Source of the DNA: Candidatus Cohnella colombiensis
GTDB lineage: Bacteria > Bacillota > Bacilli > Paenibacillales > Paenibacillaceae
Assembly: GCA_029203125.1 (NCBI GenBank)
Contig: CP119317.1
Coordinates: 1-64,000 of the forward strand
Length of the DNA: 64,000 nt
Reading direction: 5' to 3'
Every line of letters starts with the position of its first letter. The first letter of the stretch is position 1. Under the pieces are notes generated by a model. That model was not told the origin of the DNA and searched no databases. It saw only the letters and a list, made by a program, of their open reading frames with translations. Shown here piece after piece: positions 29,576-37,102 of this stretch. A program made the translations under genes and the position numbers.

Positions 29576-30511
29576 ATGTCATTTGCGGCACTAACGAAAA
29601 AAGAGCTAACGCTTGTTGAGTCAGAATCTTGCTGCGAGCGTGCAGAGCTTGCTGCGTTAATCCGCATGAATGGCACGATCTCGCTTACGGGAAGGCGTGT
29701 TGTGCTAGATATCTCATCTGAGAATGCTGCAATTGCACGTCGTATGTACACGTTATTGAAGCGCCATTTTACAACACAGACAGAGCTCTTAGTACGTAAG
29801 AAGATGCGATTGAAAAAAAATAATGTGTATGTCGTTCGTGTGCCTGTTGGTGTAGAGGCAATTTTAGAGGAATTGTCGATTACCTCGGAGGGCTATCAAT
29901 TTCATCCGGGAATTGAGAAGGAGCTTATTCGCAAGACTTGCTGTAAGAAGGCATACTTAAGAGGTGCCTTTTTAGCAGGCGGTTCGGTTAATAATCCAGA
30001 GGGATCTTCATACCATTTAGAGATTGCATCGTTATATGAAGAACATTGTAAAGCGCTCGTAGAGCTCGCTAACAAGTTCCATTTGAATGCAAGATTTATA
30101 GAGCGGAAGAAGGGCTTCGTGCTTTACATTAAAGAAGGCGAAAAGATTATCGAGTTTCTGAGTATTATCGGTGCGCACCAAGCGCTGTTCAAGTTCGAAG
30201 ATGTTAGAATCATGAGAGATATGCGTAATTCAGTGAATCGGATCGTGAATTGTGAGACTGCAAACTTGAACAAGACGATCGGGGCAGCGGTACGTCAGAT
30301 TGAGAACATTAAGCTACTTCAAAGAGAAGTTGGATTAGACAACTTACCTGAGCGCTTACGTGAAGTGGCGGAAGTTCGACTTCAGCACCCGGATATTAAC
30401 TTGAAGGAAGTCGGAGATTTGCTAAAAGGTCAGGTTTCCAAGTCAGGTGTGAACCATCGACTTCGGAAGTTGGACGAATGGGCAGAAAAAATCCGAAATG
30501 GTGGTGCATAA
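29576..30511 (+). CDS. whiA: WhiA-family DNA-binding protein
   Basis: WhiA is a nucleoid-associated regulator. In actinobacteria it drives sporulation division, and in Bacillus it affects chromosome segregation and division. The N-terminal half resembles a LAGLIDADG homing-endonuclease fold without catalysis (RKTCCKKAYLRGAFLAGGSV), and the C terminus is a sigma-region-4-like helix-turn-helix (HPDINLKEVGDLLKGQVSKS). ATG 29576 follows AAAGGAGTG and gives 311 residues; upstream in-frame codons overlap yvcK. Confidence 0.95.
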   Translation: MSFAALTKKELTLVESESCCERAELAALIRMNGTISLTGRRVVLDISSENAAIARRMYTLLKRHFTTQTELLVRKKMRLKKNNVYVVRVPVGVEAILEELSITSEGYQFHPGIEKELIRKTCCKKAYLRGAFLAGGSVNNPEGSSYHLEIASLYEEHCKALVELANKFHLNARFIERKKGFVLYIKEGEKIIEFLSIIGAHQALFKFEDVRIMRDMRNSVNRIVNCETANLNKTIGAAVRQIENIKLLQREVGLDNLPERLREVAEVRLQHPDINLKEVGDLLKGQVSKSGVNHRLRKLDEWAEKIRNGGA

Positions 30512-30537
30512 GCGTGTAGCGCTTTTGTTCTCTTCAA

Positions 30538-30546
30538 TGTTATAAT
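30538..30546 (+). promoter_or_regulatory. Extended -10 promoter upstream of the HPr-family gene
   Basis: TGTTATAAT forms an extended -10 between whiA and the HPr gene. The -35 region is poor. It could give the HPr gene a transcript separate from whiA. Confidence 0.5.
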
Positions 30547-30607
30547 AAGAGAAGTATGCACGGGGTACCGTGTAACGGACGAATTAATGATAGGGGGTAT
30601 CCGTTCC

Positions 30608-30877
30608 GTGACGAAACAGCCAGTCGTTGTTCGACTAAAAACAGGGCTTCATGCCAGACCGGCTGCACTATTCGTGCAAGAAGCCAATAAATTCTCATCG
30701 GACGTGTTTGTAGAGAAGGATGAGAAGAAGGTTAACGCGAAGAGCATTATGGGGATTATGAGCCTAGCTATTAGTTCAGGAACTGAAGTTGAGATCAGTG
30801 CAGAGGGTTCTGATTCGGAGCAGGCTGTAACCGCTTTAGTGCAGCTAGTAAGTAAAGAAGAATTGGAAAATCAATAA
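30608..30877 (+). CDS. HPr-family phosphocarrier at the crh position
   Basis: This is an 89-residue HPr-like protein. With GTG 30608 as start (GGGGGT nine bases upstream) the numbering becomes canonical: His15 in TGLHARPAA, the site phosphorylated by PTS enzyme I, and Ser46 in NAKSIMGIMS, the site phosphorylated by HprK. In B. subtilis the gene after whiA is crh, whose product has Gln15 and cannot act in the PTS. Here His15 is kept, so this protein could act both in sugar transport and in catabolite repression with CcpA. Whether a separate ptsH exists elsewhere cannot be seen. The in-frame ATG at 30587 would add seven residues and spoil spacing. Confidence 0.88.
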   Translation: MTKQPVVVRLKTGLHARPAALFVQEANKFSSDVFVEKDEKKVNAKSIMGIMSLAISSGTEVEISAEGSDSEQAVTALVQLVSKEELENQ

Positions 30878-30909
30878 TTTTATTATTGTACAGCGTGTTC
30901 AGCATCTAC

Positions 30910-30953
30910 AAAGGCCGTTAACAGACGTATGTCGTCTAGTGACGGTCTTTTTG
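30910..30953 (+). terminator. Terminator after the HPr-family gene
   Basis: An imperfect stem joins AAGGCCGTTA to TGACGGTCTT with an inner AGAC/GTCT pair and is followed by TTTTTGC. Confidence 0.8.
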
Positions 30954-30995
30954 CACTGTGTAGTTGAGGTGCGCTTCTTTGAGCGGATAAATGAA

Positions 30996-31026
30996 ACACC
31001 ACGATCATTTGTAATGATCGTGGTGT
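30996..31026 (-). terminator. Perfect inverted repeat ending the Sda-like gene
   Basis: A 14-bp arm, ACACCACGATCATT, and its perfect complement are separated by three bases. On the minus strand it is followed by TTTCATTT and lies just past the sda stop, so it probably terminates the minus-strand genes convergent with the HPr gene. The T run is short. Confidence 0.65.
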
Positions 31027-31040
31027 AGTATGTGTTGTTC

Positions 31041-31301
31041 TTATGATTGTTGAGTATTGATAAGTTTGCGAATCGCGATTGCTTCTTCTAGCAATTCAAT
31101 GAATTCCTGAGATAGGTTCAAGATCTTCGCTTCGCGATATACCTCTAACAGATGCTCATCCTGAAGTGGTCGGAGCAATGATGCTTTATCGCTAAGTTTA
31201 CGACTGATAATCATTGAGTTTGCATGTTTTCTACCGTATGGGTTGTTATTTGGTTCGGTATCTTGGTTGACGGGATATGGGTAGACTGTTTTATGGGTCA
31301 T
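31041..31301 (-). CDS. sda: Sda-like sporulation histidine kinase inhibitor
   Basis: This is a small protein of 86 residues from ATG 31301 (AGGAGAGGAG upstream). The C-terminal half, with LQDEHLLEVYREAKILNLS and then FIELLEEAI, matches the Sda helical hairpin: leucine, acidic pair, Tyr, then Phe-Ile-x-Leu-Leu-x-x-x-Ile. Sda binds KinA/KinB and blocks the sporulation phosphorelay when DNA replication is impaired. B. subtilis Sda is about 46-52 residues, so this protein carries an extra basic N-terminal region of about 40 residues without recognisable motifs. A longer in-frame reading to 31436 lacks a ribosome site. It is convergent with the HPr gene and follows clpP. Confidence 0.72.
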   Translation of the reverse strand: MTHKTVYPYPVNQDTEPNNNPYGRKHANSMIISRKLSDKASLLRPLQDEHLLEVYREAKILNLSQEFIELLEEAIAIRKLINTQQS

Positions 31302-31454
31302 AAGGCCCCGCTCCTCTCCTAAAACTACTAGACAATAACTAGAACTGGAGGTATATGGTATTACCTCTTTACTAGAATAGCATGGATTAGGTAGTTCGAA
31401 GAGGGGGCATTCAAAGAAATGAATTGTTGTTGACATACTGCCAACAATGTGGTA

Positions 31455-32039
31455 TTAGGTGTTCTTCTCGATCACTTTATCGATTAAACCATATTGTACA
31501 GCAGTTTCTGCATCCATGAAGTTATCACGATCCGTATCTTTCTCGATCGTTTCGATGGGTTGACCCGTGCGTTCCGATAGTATGCCGTTGAGCTTGTCGC
31601 GCAACTTGAGAATACGTTTTGCACGAATCTCGATATCGCTAGCTTGACCTTCAGCGCCACCAAGTGGCTGATGAATCATAACTTCGCTATTAGGCAGAGC
31701 GAATCGCTTTCCTTTTGCGCCTGCAGCAAGAAGAAATGCCCCCATTGACGCGGCCATGCCTACGCAAATGGTTGAAACGTCTGGTTTAATGAACTGCATC
31801 GTATCATAGATGGCCATCCCAGATGTAATGGAACCTCCAGGACTATTGATATAAAGGTGGATGTCCTTCTCAGGGTCTTCTGCAGCCAAGAAAAGCAGTT
31901 GAGCAATGATGGCGTTCGCAACCACATCATTCACTTGTGTGCCTAGGAAAACGATACGGTCCTTAAGCAAACGAGAGTAAATGTCATAGGAGCGTTCACC
32001 GCGGTTACTTTGTTCGACTACCATAGGAATAAAGCTCAT
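31455..32039 (-). CDS. clpP: ATP-dependent Clp protease proteolytic subunit
   Basis: ClpP forms the tetradecameric serine-protease chamber that works with ClpC, ClpX or ClpE. The catalytic triad is complete: S98 in GMAASMG, H123 in MIHQPLGG and D172 in DTDRDNFM. The length of 194 is normal. The start ATG at 32039 has AAGGAGGTACG upstream. A CtsR operator overlaps its promoter, placing it in the heat-shock protease regulon. Confidence 0.98.
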   Translation of the reverse strand: MSFIPMVVEQSNRGERSYDIYSRLLKDRIVFLGTQVNDVVANAIIAQLLFLAAEDPEKDIHLYINSPGGSITSGMAIYDTMQFIKPDVSTICVGMAASMGAFLLAAGAKGKRFALPNSEVMIHQPLGGAEGQASDIEIRAKRILKLRDKLNGILSERTGQPIETIEKDTDRDNFMDAETAVQYGLIDKVIEKNT

Positions 32040-32073
32040 GTGTGACGTACCTCCTTAAAGATATTGTTCACTT

Positions 32074-32102
32074 ATCATAGCGAATTCAATTGTAAAAGTC
32101 AA
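32074..32102 (-). promoter_or_regulatory. Sigma-A promoter of clpP
   Basis: On the minus strand TTGACT (32102-32097) and TATGAT (32079-32074) are 17 bases apart. The -35 lies within the second heptad of the CtsR box. Confidence 0.85.
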
Positions 32103-32113
32103 AGAAAGTCAAA
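32097..32113. promoter_or_regulatory. CtsR operator
   Basis: There is a direct heptad repeat AGTCAAA-GAA-AGTCAAA, matching the CtsR consensus RGTCAAA-N3-RGTCAAA. It overlaps the clpP -35, so bound CtsR would block RNA polymerase until heat inactivates it. Confidence 0.88.
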
Positions 32114-32451
32114 GTTGTTTATTTGGCAGGTTGGTGAGTGGGAGTTCGACGTTCCGGTGGTGGCTTAGCTGAGGTTAAAGGGAGGTCGTGATATCCCTTT
32201 CGCTCAGATCGAACTGGTCACTAGACATGAGCGTGAGCGCATTTGGGGCGTTGGATATAGAGTAACGTTACAGCAAAACGCTATTACACAATTATCACCC
32301 ATCGAAATGAACATAACGATATACCGTAACGCTAATTGCTCGGAGCAATAGCGAAAGAAAGTTTCGCTAAATGCTCCAAATGCGGGTTTCGGTGCCATGA
32401 TGGTTACCATAAGTGGAACTCGGTGTAGGTTTGCTCAGTAGAAATAAAATC
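32114..32451. other. Non-coding gap between clpP and tRNA-Arg with competing hairpins
   Basis: No supported gene lies in these 340 bases. Two mutually exclusive hairpins occur: CGCTAATTGCTC/GAGCAATAGCG (32330-32353) and TAGCGAAA/TTTCGCTA (32349-32369), the latter extendable by GGAGCA/TGCTCC (342-377). A segment at 32191-32211 matches 59965-59985 in the ssrA leader at 20 of 21 positions. Neither has an obvious gene assignment. Confidence 0.55.
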
Positions 32452-32479
32452 AAAAAAACCGACCGTATCGTTCGGTCGG
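32452..32479 (-). terminator. Terminator of tRNA-Arg
   Basis: On the minus strand, stem CCGACCG/CGGTCGG with a 7-base loop is followed by seven T residues, 30 bases after the tRNA. Confidence 0.9.
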
Positions 32480-32508
32480 AAATGCCTAATGCTATTAAGG
32501 AAATAGTA

Positions 32509-32583
32509 TGGCGCGCCCGTGAGGAATCGAACCTCAATCTCAGCCTTCGGAGGGCTGCGTCATATCCGTTGGACCACGGGCGC
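32509..32583 (-). tRNA. tRNA-Arg (CCG)
   Basis: This is a 75-nt cloverleaf on the minus strand with acceptor GCGCCCG/CGGGCGC, anticodon loop CTCCGAA (anticodon CCG) and an encoded CCA. It is a single-gene unit with its own promoter and terminator. Confidence 0.95.
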
Positions 32584-32708
32584 ACGAGGATAAAATCATG
32601 ATTCATAATTCGAAAGAAGATTCGAACCGCTATCCTGATCTGAATGTCTTCGCAAAGCTTCTTCAACGTCAAAAATACGCCAAAGGACTTTTGCTGACAG
32701 CAAGGGTT

Positions 32709-32737
32709 ATTATAGGGGAAATCTAGTCAAAATGCAA
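32709..32737 (-). promoter_or_regulatory. Sigma-A promoter of tRNA-Arg
   Basis: On the minus strand TTGCAT and TATAAT are separated by 17 bases, about 125 bases ahead of the tRNA. The interval holds no supported gene. Confidence 0.72.
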
Positions 32738-32773
32738 GTTATGCAAATGGTGAAGCTTTTATGAACATTTCAG

Positions 32774-32802
32774 TTGCATGTGATGTAAAAATCCGTTAAT
32801 AT
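32774..32802 (+). promoter_or_regulatory. Sigma-A promoter of the cggR-glycolysis operon
   Basis: TTGCAT (32774-32779) and TAATAT (32797-32802) are 17 bases apart. The candidate CggR operator begins directly downstream. Confidence 0.78.
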
Positions 32803-32806
32803 GGAG

Positions 32807-32844
32807 GTGGGACTTAAATGAATGTGGTGGGACGTTATACGTCC
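32807..32844 (+). promoter_or_regulatory. Candidate CggR operator
   Basis: GGTGGGAC occurs twice with starts exactly 20 bases apart (GGGAC at 32809 and 32829), and the second is followed by an inverted GTCC at 32841. The B. subtilis CggR operator likewise has two CGGGAC boxes at 20-base spacing, each followed by TGTC. The second-half TGTC elements are only partly kept here. Its position just after the -10 suits repression by roadblock. Confidence 0.65.
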
Positions 32845-32906
32845 ATCTGCAAGCCGCATGAATACCGACAGCTGACCGACAGGTCAACAGGAGGAAATGC
32901 GATAAG

Positions 32907-33926
32907 ATGCGAAAAATCATCGAGATCCAAAAGAAGCTTCTACCAGATATGATTCAGACGTTGGAGAAGCGCTACGAGATTATGCATCGTATCTTTACGG
33001 CGGGGACGATCGGAAGACGTACGCTTGCTACATGCGTGAACTTGACCGAGCGAGTGCTTCGTTCAGAACTGGAAGTGCTTCGTACCCAAGGTTTGCTGGA
33101 AATCGGCACAACGGGTATGACGCTAAGTGATGAAGGGAAGCAATTAGTTGAAGAGATGGAGCCGATGGTGAAAGAACTATTCGGACTAACTGATCTCGAG
33201 GAGCAGGTTCGTCGAACTTTCGGGTTGAAACGCGTCGTTATTGTACCTGGTGACTCTGACGAATCCGATCTCGTTAAGCAAGAGATGGGACGTGCAGGAA
33301 GTCGTGTATTATGGGAAAGCTTATCTTCAGGTGATATCGTAGCGGTAATGGGTGGAACGACAATGGCGCGGATGGCTTCTCATTTCACAGCGCCGACGCA
33401 GCTTCGTGATAACTGGTTCGTGCCCGCACGCGGGGGGCTAGGCGAAAGTGTCGACTACCAAGCAAGTACGATTGCTTCTGAGCTCGCTAAGCGAACGGGA
33501 GCGAGGTATCGGATGCTTCACGTTCCGGATCATCTAAGTGAGGAAGCATACCAAACCCTAATGCAGGAACCGAACGTGCGAGAAGTTGTCGATATGATCC
33601 GAGGTGCAAGGATTGTTCTGCACGGAATTGGAGATGCGATGACGATGGCGCAAAGACGGAAAGTAAATGAAGAGACGATGGATAGTTTGGTGAAGGATGG
33701 AGCGCTTGCTGAGGCGTTTGGTTATTACTTCGACCGAACAGGTAAAGTTGTACATCGGATGGCAACAGCGGGAATGCGTCTTGAGGATATCGAGGCGGCA
33801 GGCATCGTGATTGGCATTGCAGGTGGATCTAGTAAGGGAGAGGCAATTGCATCTGTGCTTAGGTTCGGACATGATGATATTTTGGTCACCGATGAAGCAG
33901 GCGCTAAGGAAGCACTCAGACACTAA
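32907..33926 (+). CDS. cggR: Central glycolytic genes regulator CggR (SorC family)
   Basis: This repressor of the gapA operon is relieved by fructose-1,6-bisphosphate. The N-terminal 90 residues hold a winged helix-turn-helix (GRRTLATCVNLTERVLRSEL). The rest is the SorC-type sugar-phosphate-binding domain with VAVMGGTTMARMA, FVPARGGLGESV and the C-terminal GIAGGSSKGEAI. The length of 339 is normal. The start has AGGAGGAAA upstream. It heads cggR-gapA-pgk-tpiA-gpmI-eno, as in B. subtilis. Confidence 0.95.
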   Translation: MRKIIEIQKKLLPDMIQTLEKRYEIMHRIFTAGTIGRRTLATCVNLTERVLRSELEVLRTQGLLEIGTTGMTLSDEGKQLVEEMEPMVKELFGLTDLEEQVRRTFGLKRVVIVPGDSDESDLVKQEMGRAGSRVLWESLSSGDIVAVMGGTTMARMASHFTAPTQLRDNWFVPARGGLGESVDYQASTIASELAKRTGARYRMLHVPDHLSEEAYQTLMQEPNVREVVDMIRGARIVLHGIGDAMTMAQRRKVNEETMDSLVKDGALAEAFGYYFDRTGKVVHRMATAGMRLEDIEAAGIVIGIAGGSSKGEAIASVLRFGHDDILVTDEAGAKEALRH

Positions 33927-34020
33927 GTTCACTACAAATTTCTAAATTCGTGGTCTCGGCGTGTAGAACGCCTGACATAGATCAAAAAAAACTGTTTCAC
34001 ATTTTAAGGAGGATATCACA

Positions 34021-35025
34021 ATGGTTAAAGTAGGTATTAATGGATTTGGTCGTATCGGTCGTAACGTGTTCCGCGCAGCTTTGAACAATCCAGAAGTAGA
34101 AGTTGTTGCAGTTAATGATTTGACAGATGTTAGCACATTAGCACATTTGCTCAAATATGACACAACACATGGTCGTCTTGATGCAACTGTTGAAGTTGGC
34201 GAAGGCGCGCTTATCGTCAATGGTAAATCGATCAAAGTATTCGCTGAGCGTGACCCGGGCGTATTGCAATGGTCTTCCGTTGGTGCTGAAATCGTTGTTG
34301 AATCCACTGGTATTTTCACATCTAAGGAAAAAGCTTCGCTTCATTTGAAGGGCGGCGCGAAGAAAGTTATTATCTCCGCTCCTGCAACAGATGAAGATAT
34401 CACAATCGTACTTGGCGTTAACGAAGATAAGTATGATGCAGCTGCTCACACAATTATCTCCAACGCTTCTTGTACGACGAACTGCTTGGCTCCTTTTGCA
34501 AAAGTTATCAATGAAAAATTCGGTATCGTTAAAGGTATGATGACGACGATCCACTCCTATACGAATGACCAAAACGTGCTTGACCTGCCACACAAAGATC
34601 TGCGCCGTGCTCGTGCTGCTGCAGAAAACATCATCCCTTCTTCCACAGGCGCTGCGAAAGCTGTTTCCCTTGTATTGCCTGAGCTAAAAGGTAAGTTGAA
34701 CGGTATGTCATTCCGCGTACCTACACCAAACGTATCTGTTACTGACCTTGTTGCTGAGTTGAAGGCTAACGTAACAGTTGATGAAGTTAACGCTGCACTC
34801 AAAGCTGCTGCAGACGGTCCATTGAAAGGTATCCTGAACTACTCTGATGAGCCACTTGTATCTAGCGACTACAACAGCGATCCTGCTTCCTCCACAATCG
34901 ATGCATTGTCCACGATGGTTGTTGAAGGTAACATGGTGAAGGTTGTTTCTTGGTACGATAACGAGTGGGGCTACTCCAACCGTGTTGTAGATTTGGCTGC
35001 ATTCATTGCTTCTAAAGGCCTGTAA
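34021..35025 (+). CDS. gapA: Glyceraldehyde-3-phosphate dehydrogenase, glycolytic type
   Basis: This oxidises glyceraldehyde-3-phosphate with NAD and phosphate. The NAD fold begins KVGINGFGRIGRNVFRA. Asp33 in VNDLTD is the residue that favours NAD, so this is the glycolytic GapA and not NADP-linked GapB. The catalytic cysteine C151 lies in SNASCTTNCLAP. The length of 334 is standard. Codon use is strongly biased, as in highly expressed genes. The start follows AAGGAGGATATC. Confidence 0.97.
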   Translation: MVKVGINGFGRIGRNVFRAALNNPEVEVVAVNDLTDVSTLAHLLKYDTTHGRLDATVEVGEGALIVNGKSIKVFAERDPGVLQWSSVGAEIVVESTGIFTSKEKASLHLKGGAKKVIISAPATDEDITIVLGVNEDKYDAAAHTIISNASCTTNCLAPFAKVINEKFGIVKGMMTTIHSYTNDQNVLDLPHKDLRRARAAAENIIPSSTGAAKAVSLVLPELKGKLNGMSFRVPTPNVSVTDLVAELKANVTVDEVNAALKAAADGPLKGILNYSDEPLVSSDYNSDPASSTIDALSTMVVEGNMVKVVSWYDNEWGYSNRVVDLAAFIASKGL

Positions 35026-35034
35026 GGCAAAGTA

Positions 35035-35106
35035 TAGTCCTCAAATCCCCCTTCTAGGAGGGGGTTTTCGAGGACTAAAGCTCTTTGGACACCCAGTTTG
35101 GGTGTC
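35035..35106 (+). other. Tandem hairpins between gapA and pgk
   Basis: Two stable stem-loops follow gapA. One spans 35035-35077: TAGTCCTC pairs with GAGGACTA around an inner CCCCCT/AGGGGG stem. The other spans 35088-35106: GACACCC/GGGTGTC. Neither is followed by a T run, so they look like mRNA-end stabilisers or partial attenuators, not full terminators. They would allow gapA mRNA to accumulate above the downstream genes. Confidence 0.7.
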
Positions 35107-35154
35107 TTGCTTCATGCATTAGAGCAAACAGAATGCAATAGAGGAGGATGTCAG

Positions 35155-36336
35155 ATGAATAAGAAAAGTGTAAGAGACGTTGATGTAGCAGGTAAGAAAG
35201 TATTTGTACGTGTTGATTTCAATGTGCCACTCGAAAATGGTGCAATTACAGATGATACTCGGATTCGTGAGACGTTGCCTACGGTGCGTTTCCTAATCGA
35301 AAAGGGTGCTAAAGTCATTCTTGCAAGTCACCTTGGTCGTCCTAACGGCGCTGTTGTGGATAGCTTGCGTTTGACACCTGTCGCTGCTCGTTTGTCTGAA
35401 TTGCTAGGTAAACCTGTTGTGAAATCCGACGAAGTTGTTGGCGCAGCAGTCAAAGCACAAGCAGACGCGCTCAAAGATGGCGAAGTGCTACTCTTAGAAA
35501 ATGTTCGTTTTCACCCAGGTGAAGAGAAGAACGATGGAGAGCTTGCGAAAGCATTCGCGGAGCTTGCTGACCTCTATGTGAATGATGCATTCGGTGCTGC
35601 TCACCGTGCGCATGCTTCAACAGAAGGGATCGCACATCATCTGCCAGCTGTATCTGGTCTTTTGATGGAGAAGGAACTTGACGTGCTTGGGAAGGCGTTG
35701 CACAACCCAGAGCGTCCATTCACTGCTATTATTGGTGGTTCTAAAGTTAAAGATAAAATTGATGTCATCAATAAGATGATTGAAATTGCAGATAATATTT
35801 TGATTGGTGGCGGTATCACCTATACGTTCTTGAAAGCTCAAGGAAATGAGATCGGCTTGTCGCTATGCGATGATTCGAAGCTTGAACTGTCACTTGAGTT
35901 CGTAGAGAAGGCGAAGAAGCTTGGCAAGAAATTGTATTTGCCAGTGGATCTAGTTATCGCAGACGACTTCAAAGTGGATGCGAATAAGGATATCGTTGAC
36001 ATTACGGGCATTCTTCCTAACTGGGAAGGTGTTGACATCGGACCGAAGACACGTGAAATCTATGCAGACGTAATTAAGAACTCTAAGCTTGTTGTATGGA
36101 ATGGACCTATGGGTGTGTTCGAGCTTGAACCATTCTCCCATGGTACTCGTGCAGTAGCACAAGCTTGTGCAGAGAGTGAGGCTTACACGGTTATCGGTGG
36201 TGGCGATTCCGCTGCAGCGACAGAGAAATTCAAGTTGGCTGACCGTATGAACCACATTTCAACAGGTGGCGGTGCTTCGTTAGAGTTCATGGAAGGTAAG
36301 GCACTTCCAGGCGTAGTTGCACTGAACGATAAATAG
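35155..36336 (+). CDS. pgk: Phosphoglycerate kinase
   Basis: This makes ATP from 1,3-bisphosphoglycerate. The 393-residue protein has VFVRVDFNVPLENG near its start, ILASHLGRPNG, the hinge and nucleotide region with GGSKVKDKI, and the C-terminal GGGDSAAATEKF. ATG 35155 follows GAGGAGGATG; an in-frame codon at 35098 lies within the upstream hairpin. It is third in the operon. Confidence 0.97.
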   Translation: MNKKSVRDVDVAGKKVFVRVDFNVPLENGAITDDTRIRETLPTVRFLIEKGAKVILASHLGRPNGAVVDSLRLTPVAARLSELLGKPVVKSDEVVGAAVKAQADALKDGEVLLLENVRFHPGEEKNDGELAKAFAELADLYVNDAFGAAHRAHASTEGIAHHLPAVSGLLMEKELDVLGKALHNPERPFTAIIGGSKVKDKIDVINKMIEIADNILIGGGITYTFLKAQGNEIGLSLCDDSKLELSLEFVEKAKKLGKKLYLPVDLVIADDFKVDANKDIVDITGILPNWEGVDIGPKTREIYADVIKNSKLVVWNGPMGVFELEPFSHGTRAVAQACAESEAYTVIGGGDSAAATEKFKLADRMNHISTGGGASLEFMEGKALPGVVALNDK

Positions 36337-36348
36337 GGGTGAGATAAG

Positions 36349-37101
36349 ATGAGAACGCCGATTATTGCAGGCAATTGGAAAATGTTCAAAACGGTTTCTG
36401 AAGCAACAGCGTTTGTCGCTGAGGTTAAGGGCAAGGCTGAAGTTGCAGGCGTCGAGAGCGTAATCTGTGCTCCGTTTACAACGCTACCAGCACTAGTTGA
36501 AGCGGTTAAAGGAACGAGCATTAAGATTGGTGCGCAAAATGTACACTTCGAAGATAACGGTGCATACACAGGAGAAATTAGTGGTGTAATGCTCAAGGAT
36601 CTCGGTGTGGATTATGTGATTATCGGTCACTCTGAGCGTCGTCAATATTTTGGCGAGACAGATGAGATCGTAAACAAGAAAGCACATGCTGCATTCAAGC
36701 ATGACTTGACTCCAATTGTATGTGTAGGAGAGAAGCTTGAAGAGCGTGAAGCGGGACAGACGAAGGAAGTATGCCGCGTGCAAACAGAAGGCGCATTCGT
36801 TGGTCTGACTGCTGAGCAAGCTGCACAAGTCGTTATCGCTTATGAACCTATTTGGGCGATCGGTACGGGCAAATCTTCGACAGCTGACGATGCGAATGAA
36901 GTAACAGCTTATATTCGTGAAGTTGTGAAGGGCTTGTACGGCTCAGAAGTGGCAGAGCAGGTTCGTATCCAATACGGCGGTAGTGTGAAGCCTAATACAG
37001 TTGCAGAATATATGAGTAAATCCGATATCGATGGCGCATTGGTTGGGGGCGCAAGCCTTGAGCCTGCATCTTATGTAGCGCTAGTCGAGGGGGCGAAGTA
37101 A
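36349..37101 (+). CDS. tpiA: Triosephosphate isomerase
   Basis: This interconverts dihydroxyacetone phosphate and glyceraldehyde-3-phosphate. Catalytic residues are present: K11 in GNWKMFKT, H94 in GHSERR and E166 in AYEPIWAIGTGK. The phosphate loop YGGSVKPN lies near the C terminus. It has 250 residues and is separated from pgk by 12 bases and from gpmI by one. Confidence 0.97.
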   Translation: MRTPIIAGNWKMFKTVSEATAFVAEVKGKAEVAGVESVICAPFTTLPALVEAVKGTSIKIGAQNVHFEDNGAYTGEISGVMLKDLGVDYVIIGHSERRQYFGETDEIVNKKAHAAFKHDLTPIVCVGEKLEEREAGQTKEVCRVQTEGAFVGLTAEQAAQVVIAYEPIWAIGTGKSSTADDANEVTAYIREVVKGLYGSEVAEQVRIQYGGSVKPNTVAEYMSKSDIDGALVGGASLEPASYVALVEGAK

Positions 37102-37102
37102 G

